From CBDDIP01 sp965229005 (GTDB lineage Bacteria > Actinomycetota > Acidimicrobiia > Acidimicrobiales > Ilumatobacteraceae), in the NCBI GenBank assembly GCA_965229005.1, contig CBDDIP010000002.1, positions 1 through 64,000 of the forward strand: a DNA stretch of 64,000 nucleotides. Direction: 5' to 3'. Within the stretch, counting starts at the first letter, position 1. Each line of letters begins with the position of its first letter. Shown one piece after another: positions 52,712 through 61,839 of this stretch. The position numbers and the translations under genes are program-made. The notes beneath the pieces were generated by a model, which saw nothing but the letters and a program-made list of their open reading frames with translations, did not search any database and was not told the origin of the DNA.

Positions 52712-53320
52712 TCAGCCGCGCCTCGGCGGCCGACCGAAGACCTCGCGCACCATCGGCTCGAAGTGCTCGAGCGGCAACGTCGGGTAGTCCGGGTCGAAGG
52801 CTCGCTGGTCCCACTGGTCGGCGAAGCGCTCTGCGGACTCGTAGAACTGGTGGTCCTTGTACTTCAGGCGGATCATCGGGTCGAGGCCCATGCGGGCGTA
52901 GTAGTGCATGCCCTCGAAGTCCTGGTGCACCTTGACCACCCAGTACGCCTCCTCGCTGACCCACGGGCGGATCATCTCGGCGGCGATCGCCGGGTGGTTG
53001 GCGTTGGAGATCATCTTGCCCATGTCGTGGCACAGCGAGGCGACGACCATGTCGAGGTCGGCACCGGCCTGTTCCGCCATGGTCGCGGTCTGCAGCCCGT
53101 GCACGAGCTGAGTGACCTGGAAGCCCTGCACGAGCTCGTCGGTGCTGCGCAGCACGGCCAGGATGCGGTCGGCGGTCATCGTGTAGTCCTCGTCGAGGTG
53201 GTCCTCGACGTGGGTCATGTACTCGCTGCTGAACTCCGACATGGCGCCGCCGATGGGGCCGTCGAAGCCGGTGTCCAGTGCGGGGAACAGACGGGGGGTG
53301 TGGATGTCGAGGTCAGTCAT
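52712..53320 (-). CDS. HD-domain protein resembling PhnZ-type diiron oxygenases
   Basis: A 202-aa HD-superfamily protein. Metal ligands in order are His of LVHGLQTATMAEQAG, His-Asp of SLCHDMGK, His of ANHPAIAAEM, His of VKVHQDFEG and a later Asp in QWDQRAFDPDY. This spacing and the HGLQTA/CHDxGK context match PhnZ and TmpB, HD proteins that use a mixed-valent diiron centre to cleave C-P bonds, rather than ordinary phosphohydrolases. The PhnZ substrate-binding Lys region (AAKRYL) is not conserved, so the substrate probably differs. ATG 53318-53320 with AAAGGA upstream. Confidence 0.75.
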   Translation of the reverse strand: MTDLDIHTPRLFPALDTGFDGPIGGAMSEFSSEYMTHVEDHLDEDYTMTADRILAVLRSTDELVQGFQVTQLVHGLQTATMAEQAGADLDMVVASLCHDMGKMISNANHPAIAAEMIRPWVSEEAYWVVKVHQDFEGMHYYARMGLDPMIRLKYKDHQFYESAERFADQWDQRAFDPDYPTLPLEHFEPMVREVFGRPPRRG

Positions 53321-53338
53321 GATGGGTCCTTTGCAGCT

Positions 53339-54505
53339 TCAACGGTCGCCGACGAATCGGTCGGGGAGGCCGGCTCGCGAGCCGGCAACGCGCACGCCAG
53401 GGGCGCGGTAGGGGCGCTCGGCAACGGCGATCTCGTCGAGCGAGATGCCGAGGCCGGGCGCATCGGGGACGGGCAGCTCGCCGTCGACGATGGCGTCGAT
53501 GCCGAGCGACTCGGTGGCGGCGAACGCCTGCCACGACGGAGCCATCGTGAACGGGTACTCGATGGCCCGGATCACTGACGTCGACGCGGCGACGTGGAGG
53601 TTGGCCGCGAGCGAGATCGGGCCGGCACACACGTGGGGCACCACGCGAGCACCGAAGTACGCGGCGGTCGCCGTCATCCGCCGCGCCTCAGTGATGCCAC
53701 CGCACGTCGATGCATCGGGTTGCAGCACGGTGGCCTGCTTGCGCGTCAGCACCTCCAGCGCGTCGAGGTTGCCGTAGAGGTGCTCCCCGTAGGCGATGGC
53801 CACCGGCGACTGGGCGACCAATTGCTCGATGCCGGCCCGCTCGTTCTGCGGCAGCGGTTCCTCGAACCACATCACCCCGAGGTCGGCCAGGCGCTTGGCC
53901 ACCTCGACCGCGGTCGGCACGGTGAAGATCTCGCTGCCGTCGACCATCAGCTCGACGTGATCGGGGATCGCGGCGCGCAGCTCGGTGAGCGTCGCCAGAT
54001 CGGGACGCCACTCGGGGCCGACGCGCACCTTCACCATGCGCACGCCCCGATCGAGCAGCGGCCGCAGCAGGCCGAGGTGGAACGAGGCCGGGCCTTCCTC
54101 GAGGAACACGCTCGACGCGTAGACCGGCACGCTGTCGCGCACGCGACCGATGAGCGAGCTGACCGAGCGACCGGCTTCCTGGCCGGCGACGTCCCACAGG
54201 GCGATCTCGATCGCGCTGCGCGCCTGCGGCGCCACGGCGGCGTCGCCGAGGCGACGGCGGGTGAACAAGCGCATGCGCTCGGACAGCCGATCGACCGCGT
54301 CGAGCTCCTGGCCGACGACCAGCGGCGCCAGGGCCTCGTCGATCACCAGCGCGAGCACGCTGGCGAACGAGCAGCCGTAGCTGTCGCAGGCCTCGCCGTA
54401 GCCGACGAGCCCGGTGTCGGTGGTGACGCGCACGAAGCAGTACGACAACGGGTCGCGCTCGAACGGGAAAGTCGCGGTGAGCGCCTTGACCTCGGTGATG
54501 ATCAT
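53339..54505 (-). CDS. Mandelate racemase/muconate lactonizing (enolase superfamily) enzyme
   Basis: A 388-aa MR/MLE protein. The N-terminal capping domain is followed by a barrel with Lys-x-Arg in MVKVRVGPEW in place of the common Lys-x-Lys. Metal ligands are Asp in LMVDGSE, Glu in WFEEPLPQ and Glu in AYGEHLYG. Asp in LQPDASTCGG and His in VVPHVCAGP form a plausible second catalytic dyad. Such enzymes abstract an alpha-proton to racemise or dehydrate acids. ATG 54505 overlaps the amidohydrolase by 4 nt. Confidence 0.88.
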   Translation of the reverse strand: MIITEVKALTATFPFERDPLSYCFVRVTTDTGLVGYGEACDSYGCSFASVLALVIDEALAPLVVGQELDAVDRLSERMRLFTRRRLGDAAVAPQARSAIEIALWDVAGQEAGRSVSSLIGRVRDSVPVYASSVFLEEGPASFHLGLLRPLLDRGVRMVKVRVGPEWRPDLATLTELRAAIPDHVELMVDGSEIFTVPTAVEVAKRLADLGVMWFEEPLPQNERAGIEQLVAQSPVAIAYGEHLYGNLDALEVLTRKQATVLQPDASTCGGITEARRMTATAAYFGARVVPHVCAGPISLAANLHVAASTSVIRAIEYPFTMAPSWQAFAATESLGIDAIVDGELPVPDAPGLGISLDEIAVAERPYRAPGVRVAGSRAGLPDRFVGDR

Positions 54506-55869
54506 GAGCTCACCGGCCAGCGCTGGGGGATGGACAGACCGGCGCGGCCCAGCACCTCGTGCTGATGCTTCGTCGCCTGTTCGGCCAGCTCGACCGCGTC
54601 GACGGTGGTGCACTCGCCGTTGCGCACGACGACCTTGCCGTCGACGAGCACGTCGCGCACGGTGCGTCCCTGCGCCGCCCAGATCAGTTGCTGCACCGGG
54701 TTCCCGCGTGGCCGCCACTGAGCGGCCGTGCCGTCGTGGACGACGATGTCGGCGGCCTTGCCGACGCTGAGCGAGCCGATTCGATCGGACATGCCCGCCG
54801 CAGCAGCGCCACCGATCGTCGCCATCTCCAGACCGTCGTAGGCACTGCACCACGTCGGGTCGATTGCGGCGTCCTTGGCGATGCCGACGGCGAGGCGTGC
54901 AGCGTCGAGGATGTCGACGCCATCGTTGGCGTTCGGCGCATCGCAACCGAGTCCGACGTGAACGCCGGCGCGGTGCATCGCCATGTGCTTGCTCATCTTG
55001 CCCATGCCCTGGCCGTGGTGCAGGTACGCCCACGGGCACGACGCGATGCCGGTGCCGGTGGTGCGCACCAGCTCGGCCTCCTCGTCGTCCAGCCAGATGG
55101 CGTGGGCCAGCAGCAGGTGCGAGCCGAGCACGCCGAGGTCGTTCAGGTGCACCAGCGGCCGCACCCCGGCGCGCTTCAGGTACGCCTCGGGGTCGTTGCT
55201 GGTGGGCGACATGTGCATCGTCATGTGCGCGCCCCGGGACTTCGCCAGCTCGGCGGCGCCGGCGAGCAGCTCGTCGGAGGCGAGGTCGTGACCGACCAGC
55301 GTCACCCATCCGGTGACGCGATCGCCGGCGGGCAGGAGGTCGAGCGTCGCCGCTTGCCGCGCCAACGTCTCGGCCGTCGGTGCCGTGAACGGGCCGTACT
55401 CGATGTCCCAGCCCCACACACCCAGCCCGGCACGGATGCCGACGCGCTGTGCCGCATCCGCCGTCGGCTGCAGATGGCCGATCGTGCCCGCCTCGATCAC
55501 CGTGGTGACGCCGTTCAGCAGGCTGTCGACGAACGTGAGCGTGGCGGCGAGGCCGTCGTCCTCGGGGAGGTGGGCATCGTTGATCGGGACGGCCCAGGTG
55601 AAGATGGACTCACCGGGCGGCAGGTCGTCGGGCACGCAGCTGCGTGTCATCGGATCGCCCGTCGTGTGCTGGTGGGTGTTGACGAAGCCAGGCGTGACGA
55701 CGCAGCCGGACGCGTCGAGCTCGTCGGCGCCGGGGTACGCGGCGCGCAGCTCGCGGGTCGTACCGACGGCGACGATCGTGCCGCCCTCGATGGCGATCGC
55801 CCCGCCGAGGATGATCCGCCGCTCGTCGTCGATCGTCAGCAGGTCGCCGCCCGTGATCAGCAACGTCAT
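54502..55869 (-). CDS. Metal-dependent amidohydrolase (deaminase/chlorohydrolase-like)
   Basis: A 455-aa amidohydrolase of the SsnA/AtzA-TrzN deaminase group. The metal-binding HxH is in GFVNTHQHTTGDP, a later His in THMTMHMSP-like sequence, then HAIWLDDEE and Asp in GLGCDAPNANDG. It probably deaminates or hydrolyses a nitrogen heterocycle or amide. It is coupled to the enolase-superfamily gene, suggesting consecutive steps. ATG 55867-55869. Confidence 0.88.
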   Translation of the reverse strand: MTLLITGGDLLTIDDERRIILGGAIAIEGGTIVAVGTTRELRAAYPGADELDASGCVVTPGFVNTHQHTTGDPMTRSCVPDDLPPGESIFTWAVPINDAHLPEDDGLAATLTFVDSLLNGVTTVIEAGTIGHLQPTADAAQRVGIRAGLGVWGWDIEYGPFTAPTAETLARQAATLDLLPAGDRVTGWVTLVGHDLASDELLAGAAELAKSRGAHMTMHMSPTSNDPEAYLKRAGVRPLVHLNDLGVLGSHLLLAHAIWLDDEEAELVRTTGTGIASCPWAYLHHGQGMGKMSKHMAMHRAGVHVGLGCDAPNANDGVDILDAARLAVGIAKDAAIDPTWCSAYDGLEMATIGGAAAAGMSDRIGSLSVGKAADIVVHDGTAAQWRPRGNPVQQLIWAAQGRTVRDVLVDGKVVVRNGECTTVDAVELAEQATKHQHEVLGRAGLSIPQRWPVSS

Positions 55870-55888
55870 CAGAACCTCGCCCGCGCCG

Positions 55889-56368
55889 TCACCCGAGCAC
55901 CTGCTCGACCGAGAATTCGATGTTGTTGCCGTCGGGGTCGGTGACGATGCAGATGTAGCCGACGACGACGTTGCGGTACATCGGGCCGAGCAGCAGGCAG
56001 CCGTCCTCCTTGGCCATCGCCGCGATGCGGTCGACGTCCTCGCGGCTGTCGCACGACAGGCCGAGGTGGCTGATCGAGCGGAGGAACCCGTACTCCTCCT
56101 TGATGTCGCCGGTGATCTTGGTCGGCAGCTTGCCGCAGATGAGCACGATGACGAAGCGAGCGGCGGGTGGCTCGTCGGCGTCGATCTCGCCGACATCGCC
56201 GGTCGGGTGGTCGCCGGGGTTGGCCAGCCACGCGGTGCGCAGGTTGGTCTCCGGATCGACGCGCTCGTGGATGATGTCGAGCGTCGTGTACTTCCGGTAG
56301 AAGTCCAGCGTGGCGTCGATGTCCTGCACGGGCAGGGCGATGTGGGTGAGCAGTGATGTCGGCGTCAT
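55889..56368 (-). CDS. VOC-family (glyoxalase/dioxygenase fold) protein
   Basis: A 159-aa protein with two VOC modules: LLTHIALPVQDIDATLDFYRK at the N-terminus, ISHLGLSCDSREDVDRIA mid-protein and VTDPDGNNIEFS at the end. His near residue 9, His in ISHLGL and the terminal Glu are the likely metal ligands. It could be a lyase, epimerase or extradiol-type dioxygenase. First gene of the leftward arm, with a strong GGAGGG 5 nt before ATG 56368. Confidence 0.85.
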   Translation of the reverse strand: MTPTSLLTHIALPVQDIDATLDFYRKYTTLDIIHERVDPETNLRTAWLANPGDHPTGDVGEIDADEPPAARFVIVLICGKLPTKITGDIKEEYGFLRSISHLGLSCDSREDVDRIAAMAKEDGCLLLGPMYRNVVVGYICIVTDPDGNNIEFSVEQVLG

Positions 56369-56379
56369 GAACCCTCCGT

Positions 56380-56424
56380 TGGTCAGACCATCGGAACATT
56401 AGACACAACTCGCCCATCTGTCGA
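56380..56424 (-). promoter_or_regulatory. Leftward island promoter with FadR-type operator
   Basis: On the minus strand: -35 TCGACA (56424-56419), a 17-nt spacer, -10 TAATGT (56401-56396), then the palindrome TGGTCTGACCA at about +1 (56390-56380). The TGGT-N3-ACCA form is the established FadR-subfamily operator type, here placed to block initiation. Confidence 0.75.
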
Positions 56425-56485
56425 GGCACTCGCTCATCCGAACTCCAGCGCTCGATGCACACGCGTGAACCCTGTGTTTCGGCTC

Positions 56486-56522
56486 TTCCCAAGGAGCGAC
56501 CGATTCGCTATGGTCTGACCAT
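56486..56522 (+). promoter_or_regulatory. Rightward island promoter with FadR-type operator
   Basis: -35 TTCCCA (56486-56491), 17-nt spacer, -10 TATGGT (56509-56514). The -10 is embedded in the perfect palindrome ATGGTCTGACCAT (56510-56522). Its core matches the operator on the leftward promoter, so one regulator could control both arms. Confidence 0.75.
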
Positions 56523-56579
56523 CAGTCCAACAGCGGGATGAGCGGGTGCAGCGCTGCGCCGCCTTCCCAGGGGAGCTCC

Positions 56580-57065
56580 ATGCCGATCAGCAACATGAAC
56601 CATGCGGTGTTGTACGTGCGCAACGCCCAGCGTACGAAGCAGTTCTACGAGGACGTCCTCGGGTTCTCGACCATCATCGAGCACCCGGACGGCGCGTTCG
56701 TCTTCATGCGGGCCCCCGCCTCGCAGAACCACCACGACATCGCGTTCTTCTCGATCGGCGAGCAGGCCGGGCCCAGCGAGGCCGGCCGTCGCACCGTGGG
56801 GATGTACCACCTCGCATGGGAAGTGCCGACGCTCGAGGAGCTCGACGCGATGCGCGAGAAGCTCGGTTCGGTCGGCGCCCTGCGCGGGGCCAGCAACCAC
56901 GGCGCCAACAAGAGCCTGTACGCGTTCGACCCGGACGGCCTCGAGTTCGAGGTGATGTGGCTGGTCCCGTCGGAGCACTGGGGCGACGCCGAGCACGAGG
57001 CCATCGTCGAGCCGCTCGACCTCCCGGCCGAGCGTCGCGAGTTCGCGAAGGTCGGCCTGCGATGA
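56580..57065 (+). CDS. VOC-family protein
   Basis: A 161-aa VOC protein distinct from the leftward one. It has SNMNHAVLYVRNAQRTKQFY, a mid-protein GMYHLAWEVPTLEELDAM, and AFDPDGLEFEVMW at the end, with a His/His/Glu metal site. It resembles extradiol dioxygenase-type VOC proteins (catechol 2,3-dioxygenase fold). The start is ATG 56580 with AGGGGAG 5-6 nt upstream. First gene of the rightward arm, ATGA-coupled to the regulator. Confidence 0.85.
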   Translation: MPISNMNHAVLYVRNAQRTKQFYEDVLGFSTIIEHPDGAFVFMRAPASQNHHDIAFFSIGEQAGPSEAGRRTVGMYHLAWEVPTLEELDAMREKLGSVGALRGASNHGANKSLYAFDPDGLEFEVMWLVPSEHWGDAEHEAIVEPLDLPAERREFAKVGLR

Positions 57066-57766
57066 GCAACAACACGTTCGACCCCGTCTCCCGCCGCACC
57101 GTGTCCGCGGAGATCCGCCAGCGCCTGGCCGACGCCATCCACACCGGCCAGCTCGCCCCCGGAACGCCGCTGCCCGCCGAGCGCGTCCTCTGCCAGGAGT
57201 TCGGCGTCGCCCGCACCTCCGTGCGCGAAGCCATCCAGGGCCTGGTCATCGCCGGCTACCTGGAGCGCCGCGGCAACCGCTCGGTCGTCGCCGAGCGCCT
57301 GCCCGACGTCAACTTCACCGGTGACGACCGCAAGGCGCTCGTCACCCAGCTGTTCGAGGTGCGCCAGGTGATCGAGCCGGCCATCGTCGAGATGGCCACC
57401 CGCCGGGCCACCGACGACGAGCGCGCCGAGATCGCCCGCATCGCCGCTCGCACCACCCGCGACCTGGTCGAGTTCCGCGAGATCGACCGCCAGTTCCACG
57501 CCGCGCTGGCTCGCGCCTGCGGCAACCCGATGCTCAACGAGGTCCACGCCAAGGCGCTGTCCTCGCTGTTCGGCTCGGGCGAGTTCGCCTCGCTGCTCTA
57601 CGCGGAGGTCAACCGCGCCGAGGTGAGCGGGATCATCGACTCGTCCACGGAAGCGCACCAGGCGATCGCCGACGCGGTCGTGAAGGGCTACACCCGCAAA
57701 GCAGTCGCCGCCGTCGTGGCGCACCTCGACGACGTCGAGCGTCGCATGGTGGAGCGTCTGCTGTGA
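57062..57766 (+). CDS. FadR-type GntR regulator (rightward arm)
   Basis: A 234-aa GntR/FCD regulator. The winged helix (about 10-80) has EFGVARTSVREAIQGLVIAGYLERRG. The FCD domain has EIDRQFHAALARACGNPML and a later EAHQAIADAVVKG, which carry the metal/ligand His residues. Same length as, and paralogous to, the regulator at 52006. It is the best candidate for binding the two TGGTCnGACCA palindromes about 550-680 nt upstream. Coupled to both neighbours by 4-nt overlaps. Confidence 0.9.
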   Translation: MSNNTFDPVSRRTVSAEIRQRLADAIHTGQLAPGTPLPAERVLCQEFGVARTSVREAIQGLVIAGYLERRGNRSVVAERLPDVNFTGDDRKALVTQLFEVRQVIEPAIVEMATRRATDDERAEIARIAARTTRDLVEFREIDRQFHAALARACGNPMLNEVHAKALSSLFGSGEFASLLYAEVNRAEVSGIIDSSTEAHQAIADAVVKGYTRKAVAAVVAHLDDVERRMVERLL

Positions 57767-58164
57767 GCCAAGACATCGCTGAGTCCAACTACTGCTACTT
57801 CTTCGATGACGCCGAGTTCCTGGAGACCGATCGTCCCGGGTTCCGCAAAAGAGTCATCGTCGGTGAGCACCTCGAGCTGTGGTTCTGGCGCATCGCCGGC
57901 GGCGCCACCGGCAGCTTCCTGCACAACCACGTCGTCAACGAGCAGATCGGGATCATCATGCGCGGCGCGCTGAACTTCCGCATCGGCAGCCAGGACGACG
58001 AGACGCGCCGCGTGCTCAACGCCGGCGACGTGTACCTCGCCCCCGTCAGCATCTGGCACGGCGACAGCATCTTCATCGGTGACGACGAGTACGACGAGTG
58101 CTGGATCCTCGACGTCTTCTCCCCGCCGCGCACCGGCCCCTTCGGAACGGAGACCGCGAAATGA
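57763..58164 (+). CDS. Cupin-domain protein
   Basis: A 133-aa single-cupin protein. GGATGSFLHNHVVNEQIGIIMRG is the first cupin motif (His-x-His-x-Glu pattern), and AGDVYLAPVSIWHGD is the second with its His. It could be a small isomerase, dioxygenase or sensor. GTG 57763 shares GTGA with the regulator; the stop shares ATGA with hyuA, so it is an integral part of the operon. Confidence 0.85.
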   Translation: MSQDIAESNYCYFFDDAEFLETDRPGFRKRVIVGEHLELWFWRIAGGATGSFLHNHVVNEQIGIIMRGALNFRIGSQDDETRRVLNAGDVYLAPVSIWHGDSIFIGDDEYDECWILDVFSPPRTGPFGTETAK

Positions 58165-60242
58165 CCGCCGATTGGCGCCTGGCCGTCGACATCGGCGGCA
58201 CCTTCACCGACCTCGTGCTGCTGGACGCTGCGTCCGGCACCGTGGTCGTCGAGAAGACCCTGACCACGCCGAAGGCACCGCTCGACGGCGTGCGCACCGG
58301 CGTGCGGATGCTGCTCGCCAAGGCAGGCGTTCGGCCCGCCGACATCACCGCACCGATCGTGCACGCGACGACGCTCATCACCAACGCGTTGATCGAGGGC
58401 AAGATCGGCCGGGCGGGCATCGTCACCACCACGGGCTTCGGCGACACGCTGGAGATCCGCGACGAGCACCGCTACGACATGTACGACCTGCAGATCGAGT
58501 TCCCGGCCCCGCCGGTGCCGCGTCAGCTGGTCTTCGAGCTCACCGAGCGCACCAACGCGCTCGGCGATGTGGTCGCCTCGCCGTCGGTCGAGGCGCTCGA
58601 CGCCGTCGCCGAGCAGCTGCGCGCCGCCAAGGTGGAGAGCGTCGGCATCTGCTTGATCAACTCCTACGCCAACCCGGCCAACGAGCGGGCAGTGGCCGAC
58701 CACCTGCGCCGGGCCCTCGGCGTGCCGGTGTGCATCAGCAGTGAGATCTCGCCGCAGATCCGCGAGTACCCGCGCATGATCACCACCGCGTGCAACGCGG
58801 CGACGATGCCCGTGATCGGGCCGTACCTCGACGAGCTGCAAAAGTGGCTGGCGTCCGAGGGCTTCGGCGGTTCCGTGCTGATGATGCTCTCCAACGGCGG
58901 CGTCGTGTCCGCCGAGGATGCTGCGCAGACCCCGATCCGTCTCGTCGAGTCCGGCCCGGCGGCCGGCGCGCTGGCCGGCAGCTGGTTCGCCGAGCGCCTC
59001 GGCGAAGATCGCCTGCTGTGCTTCGACATGGGCGGCACCACCGCCAAGTCGTGTCTCATCAGCCACGGCGAGCCCGAGCTGACCAACACGTTCGAGGTCG
59101 CTCGCATCTACCGCTTCAAGAAGGGCTCCGGGTTCCCGGTGTCGGTGCCCAGCGTCGACCTCGTCGAGATCGGTGCCGGCGGCGGCAGCCTCGCTCGCCT
59201 CGACGACCTCGGTCTGCTGAAGGTCGGCCCCGAGTCGGCCGGCGCCGATCCCGGCCCGGCCTGCTACGGGCGTGGCGGGACGAAGCCGGCGGTCACCGAC
59301 GCCGACCTCGTGCTCGGCCTGCTCGACGCCGAGTACTTCCTCGGTGGCGAGATGCCGCTCGACCTCGCCGCCAACGACGCCGCGCTGCGTTCGGTGGCCG
59401 ACCAGCTCGGCCTGCCCGTCAGCGACACCGCCGCCGGCGTGCACGAACTGGTCAACCAGAACATGGCTGCCGCGTCGCGCATGCACGCGGTGGAGCAGGG
59501 CGAAGACCTGCGCGGCATCACGGTGCTGGCCTTCGGCGGCGCCGGCCCGATCCACGCCTGTGGTGTGGCCGAGCTGCTGGAGAGCAGCCGGGTCGTGTTC
59601 CCCACGAACGCCAGCGTGCTCTCCGCGTTCGGCACGCTCGTCACCCCGGTGCGCATCGACCTCGCCCGCAGCAAGGTCCGCCCGCTGGCATCGATGGACC
59701 CCGCCGAGCGCGACGGCCTGCTCGACGAGCTGCGCGCCGAGGGCACCCGCGTGCTCAGCGCCGCCGGCGTGCATCCCGACGACATCCACTTCCGCTACGG
59801 GCTCGACGCCCGCTACCTCGGCCAGGGCAACGAGATCACGCTGTGGCTCGGCGAGGGCCCGGCATGGCCGGCCAGCGACGCCGACGTGGTGGCCAAGTTC
59901 GAGGCCGACTACCGCCGCATCTACGGCCTGACGATCCCCGACGTGGGCATCGAGGCCGTCACCTGGCGGCTGTCGGCGTTCGCCTCGACCAACACCGTGG
60001 AACCGTCCGCGACCGTGGGCACCAGCCACGGCGAGGCGCACAAGCATCGTGCGGTTCGCTTCAGCCGCGGTACCGGCGCGGTGGACACGCCGGTGTACCG
60101 GCGCATCGACCTCGGCGTCGGGCAGATCGTGCCCGGCCCCGCCATCATCGAAGAGCGCGAGACGACGGCCGTCATCCGGCCCGGCTGGACGGTCACCGTC
60201 GCTGCCGACGGCTCGCTGATCGCAGACTGGAAGGCTTCCTGA
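58161..60242 (+). CDS. hyuA: Hydantoinase/oxoprolinase subunit A (HyuA)
   Basis: A 693-aa ATP-dependent HyuA-family subunit. An ASKHA fold is indicated by VDIGGTFTDLVLLD at the start, HATTLITNALIEGK, and a second phosphate motif CFDMGGTTAKSCLI, with IGAGGGSLARLDD and FGGAGPIHACGVAE further on. The family phosphorylates an amide/enol oxygen during ring opening (5-oxoproline, N-methylhydantoin) or ketone carboxylation. TGATG coupling to hyuB implies a heteromer. Confidence 0.92.
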   Translation: MTADWRLAVDIGGTFTDLVLLDAASGTVVVEKTLTTPKAPLDGVRTGVRMLLAKAGVRPADITAPIVHATTLITNALIEGKIGRAGIVTTTGFGDTLEIRDEHRYDMYDLQIEFPAPPVPRQLVFELTERTNALGDVVASPSVEALDAVAEQLRAAKVESVGICLINSYANPANERAVADHLRRALGVPVCISSEISPQIREYPRMITTACNAATMPVIGPYLDELQKWLASEGFGGSVLMMLSNGGVVSAEDAAQTPIRLVESGPAAGALAGSWFAERLGEDRLLCFDMGGTTAKSCLISHGEPELTNTFEVARIYRFKKGSGFPVSVPSVDLVEIGAGGGSLARLDDLGLLKVGPESAGADPGPACYGRGGTKPAVTDADLVLGLLDAEYFLGGEMPLDLAANDAALRSVADQLGLPVSDTAAGVHELVNQNMAAASRMHAVEQGEDLRGITVLAFGGAGPIHACGVAELLESSRVVFPTNASVLSAFGTLVTPVRIDLARSKVRPLASMDPAERDGLLDELRAEGTRVLSAAGVHPDDIHFRYGLDARYLGQGNEITLWLGEGPAWPASDADVVAKFEADYRRIYGLTIPDVGIEAVTWRLSAFASTNTVEPSATVGTSHGEAHKHRAVRFSRGTGAVDTPVYRRIDLGVGQIVPGPAIIEERETTAVIRPGWTVTVAADGSLIADWKAS

Positions 60243-61837
60243 TGAGTGACCGCTTCGACCCCATCGAGCTCGAGGTGCTCTGGCAGAGCCTCATCGCCAC
60301 GGTGAACGAGCAGGCCCGCGCCCTCCAGCGCGCCGCCTTCTCGCCGATCGTGCGCGAGGCCGGCGACCTGGCCAACGCGGTGTTCGACCGTCGCGGCCGG
60401 ATGGTGGCCCAGGCCGTCACCGGCACGCCCGGCCACATCAATTCGTTGGCCCGTGCGGCCGGCGCGATCCTCGAGGAGTACCCGACCGACTCGCTGGTCG
60501 AGGGCGACGTGCTGATCACCAACGATCCGTACAAGACCGCCGGCCAGCTGCTGGACGTCACCGTGCTCTACCCCGTGTTCTACGGGCCGGAGGGCAGCCG
60601 CAAGGTGATCGCCTTCTTCGGCTCCACCATCCACCACACCGACGTCGGTGGGTACGGCATCGGCGCCGGTGGGCGCGACGTGTTCGAGGAGGGTCTGTGG
60701 ATCCCGATCGTGCGGTTGATGATCGCCGGCGAGCGCAACCACGACGTGTGGAAGTTCATCCTCTCCAACGTGCGCCAGCCCGATCACATGGCGGGCGATC
60801 TGCACGCACAGATGGCGTCCGGAGAGGTCGGTGCGCAACGGCTGAAGTCGCTGTGTGACCGTCACAAGCTGATCGACATCGAGGACCTCGCCGACGAGAT
60901 CATCGAGCGTTCCGAGGCGGCCACACGGGCCAGCATCAAGGAGCTGCCCGCCGGCACGTACAAGGCCGAGGCCGAGCTCGACCTCACCGACGGCTCGCGC
61001 ATCACGATCGCCTGCGCGATCACGGTCGACACCGACAAGGGCGAGATCCTCGTCGACTACGCCGGCTCGTCGGGCGCCAGCCCGTTCGGCATCAACGTCG
61101 TCAAGAACTACACGCACGCCTACACGACGTTCACCATCCGCGCCGTGCTCAACCCGGACCTGCCGAACAACCACGGCAGCCTCGAGCCGATCAAGGTGGA
61201 AGCGCCGGTCGGATCGATCGTCAACGCGGTCTCGCCGATGCCCGGCACAGCGCGTCACGTGGTCGGCATGTTCCTGCCCAACGCGCTGCTGAAGGCGCTG
61301 GCGCAGATCAAGCCGCAGCAATCGATGGCCGAGGGCAGCGGCGCGGTGTGGACCATGCAGGTCAGCGGCAACCACCCCGACGGCAGCCCGTTCATCACGG
61401 CGATGTTCACCTACGCCGGTGGCGTCGGCGCCCGCTTCGAGAAGGACGGCCTGTCGGCCTGTTCGTTCCCCACCGGTGTGTCGGCCGTGCCGATCGAGGT
61501 CGTCGAGGCGTCGGCCCCGATCCACTTCCTGCGCAAGGAGCTCCGAGCCGGCAGCGGCGGTCGCGGGCACACCACGGGCGGCCTCGGCCAGACCGTGGAG
61601 TTCACCGTGGACACCGAGCGGGCGTGGCAGCTGAACGCCGTCACCTCGCGCATGGCCGTGCCGCCCGAGGGCATCTTCGGCGGCGAGGCCGGTGGCAGCG
61701 GTGCGTTCACCGTCAACGGCGAGCAGGTCACCACGCAGGCTCGCGTCACCCTGAAGCCGGGCGACACCGTGCGCCTCGACCTCCCGGGCGGCGGCGGCTA
61801 CGGCGCGGCGGATCCGACGGAGCTCATCGAGGCCTGA
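60242..61837 (+). CDS. hyuB: Hydantoinase/oxoprolinase subunit B (HyuB)
   Basis: A 531-aa HyuB subunit of typical length. Characteristic blocks are REAGDLANAVFDRRGRMVAQ, TGTPGHINSLARA, GDVLITNDPYKTAGQLLDVT (parts), HHTDVGGYGIG and ELRAGSGGRGHTTGG, ending LPGGGGYGAADP. It forms the hydrolytic or carboxylating partner of HyuA. The substrate is unknown. Confidence 0.92.
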   Translation: MSDRFDPIELEVLWQSLIATVNEQARALQRAAFSPIVREAGDLANAVFDRRGRMVAQAVTGTPGHINSLARAAGAILEEYPTDSLVEGDVLITNDPYKTAGQLLDVTVLYPVFYGPEGSRKVIAFFGSTIHHTDVGGYGIGAGGRDVFEEGLWIPIVRLMIAGERNHDVWKFILSNVRQPDHMAGDLHAQMASGEVGAQRLKSLCDRHKLIDIEDLADEIIERSEAATRASIKELPAGTYKAEAELDLTDGSRITIACAITVDTDKGEILVDYAGSSGASPFGINVVKNYTHAYTTFTIRAVLNPDLPNNHGSLEPIKVEAPVGSIVNAVSPMPGTARHVVGMFLPNALLKALAQIKPQQSMAEGSGAVWTMQVSGNHPDGSPFITAMFTYAGGVGARFEKDGLSACSFPTGVSAVPIEVVEASAPIHFLRKELRAGSGGRGHTTGGLGQTVEFTVDTERAWQLNAVTSRMAVPPEGIFGGEAGGSGAFTVNGEQVTTQARVTLKPGDTVRLDLPGGGGYGAADPTELIEA

Positions 61838-61839
61838 CG

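Noticed and set aside
52712..53320. Annotating the HD protein as a generic phosphohydrolase
   Set aside because: The order of His, His-Asp, His, His and Asp ligands and the LVHGLQTA context fit PhnZ-type oxygenases better, though biochemical proof is lacking.
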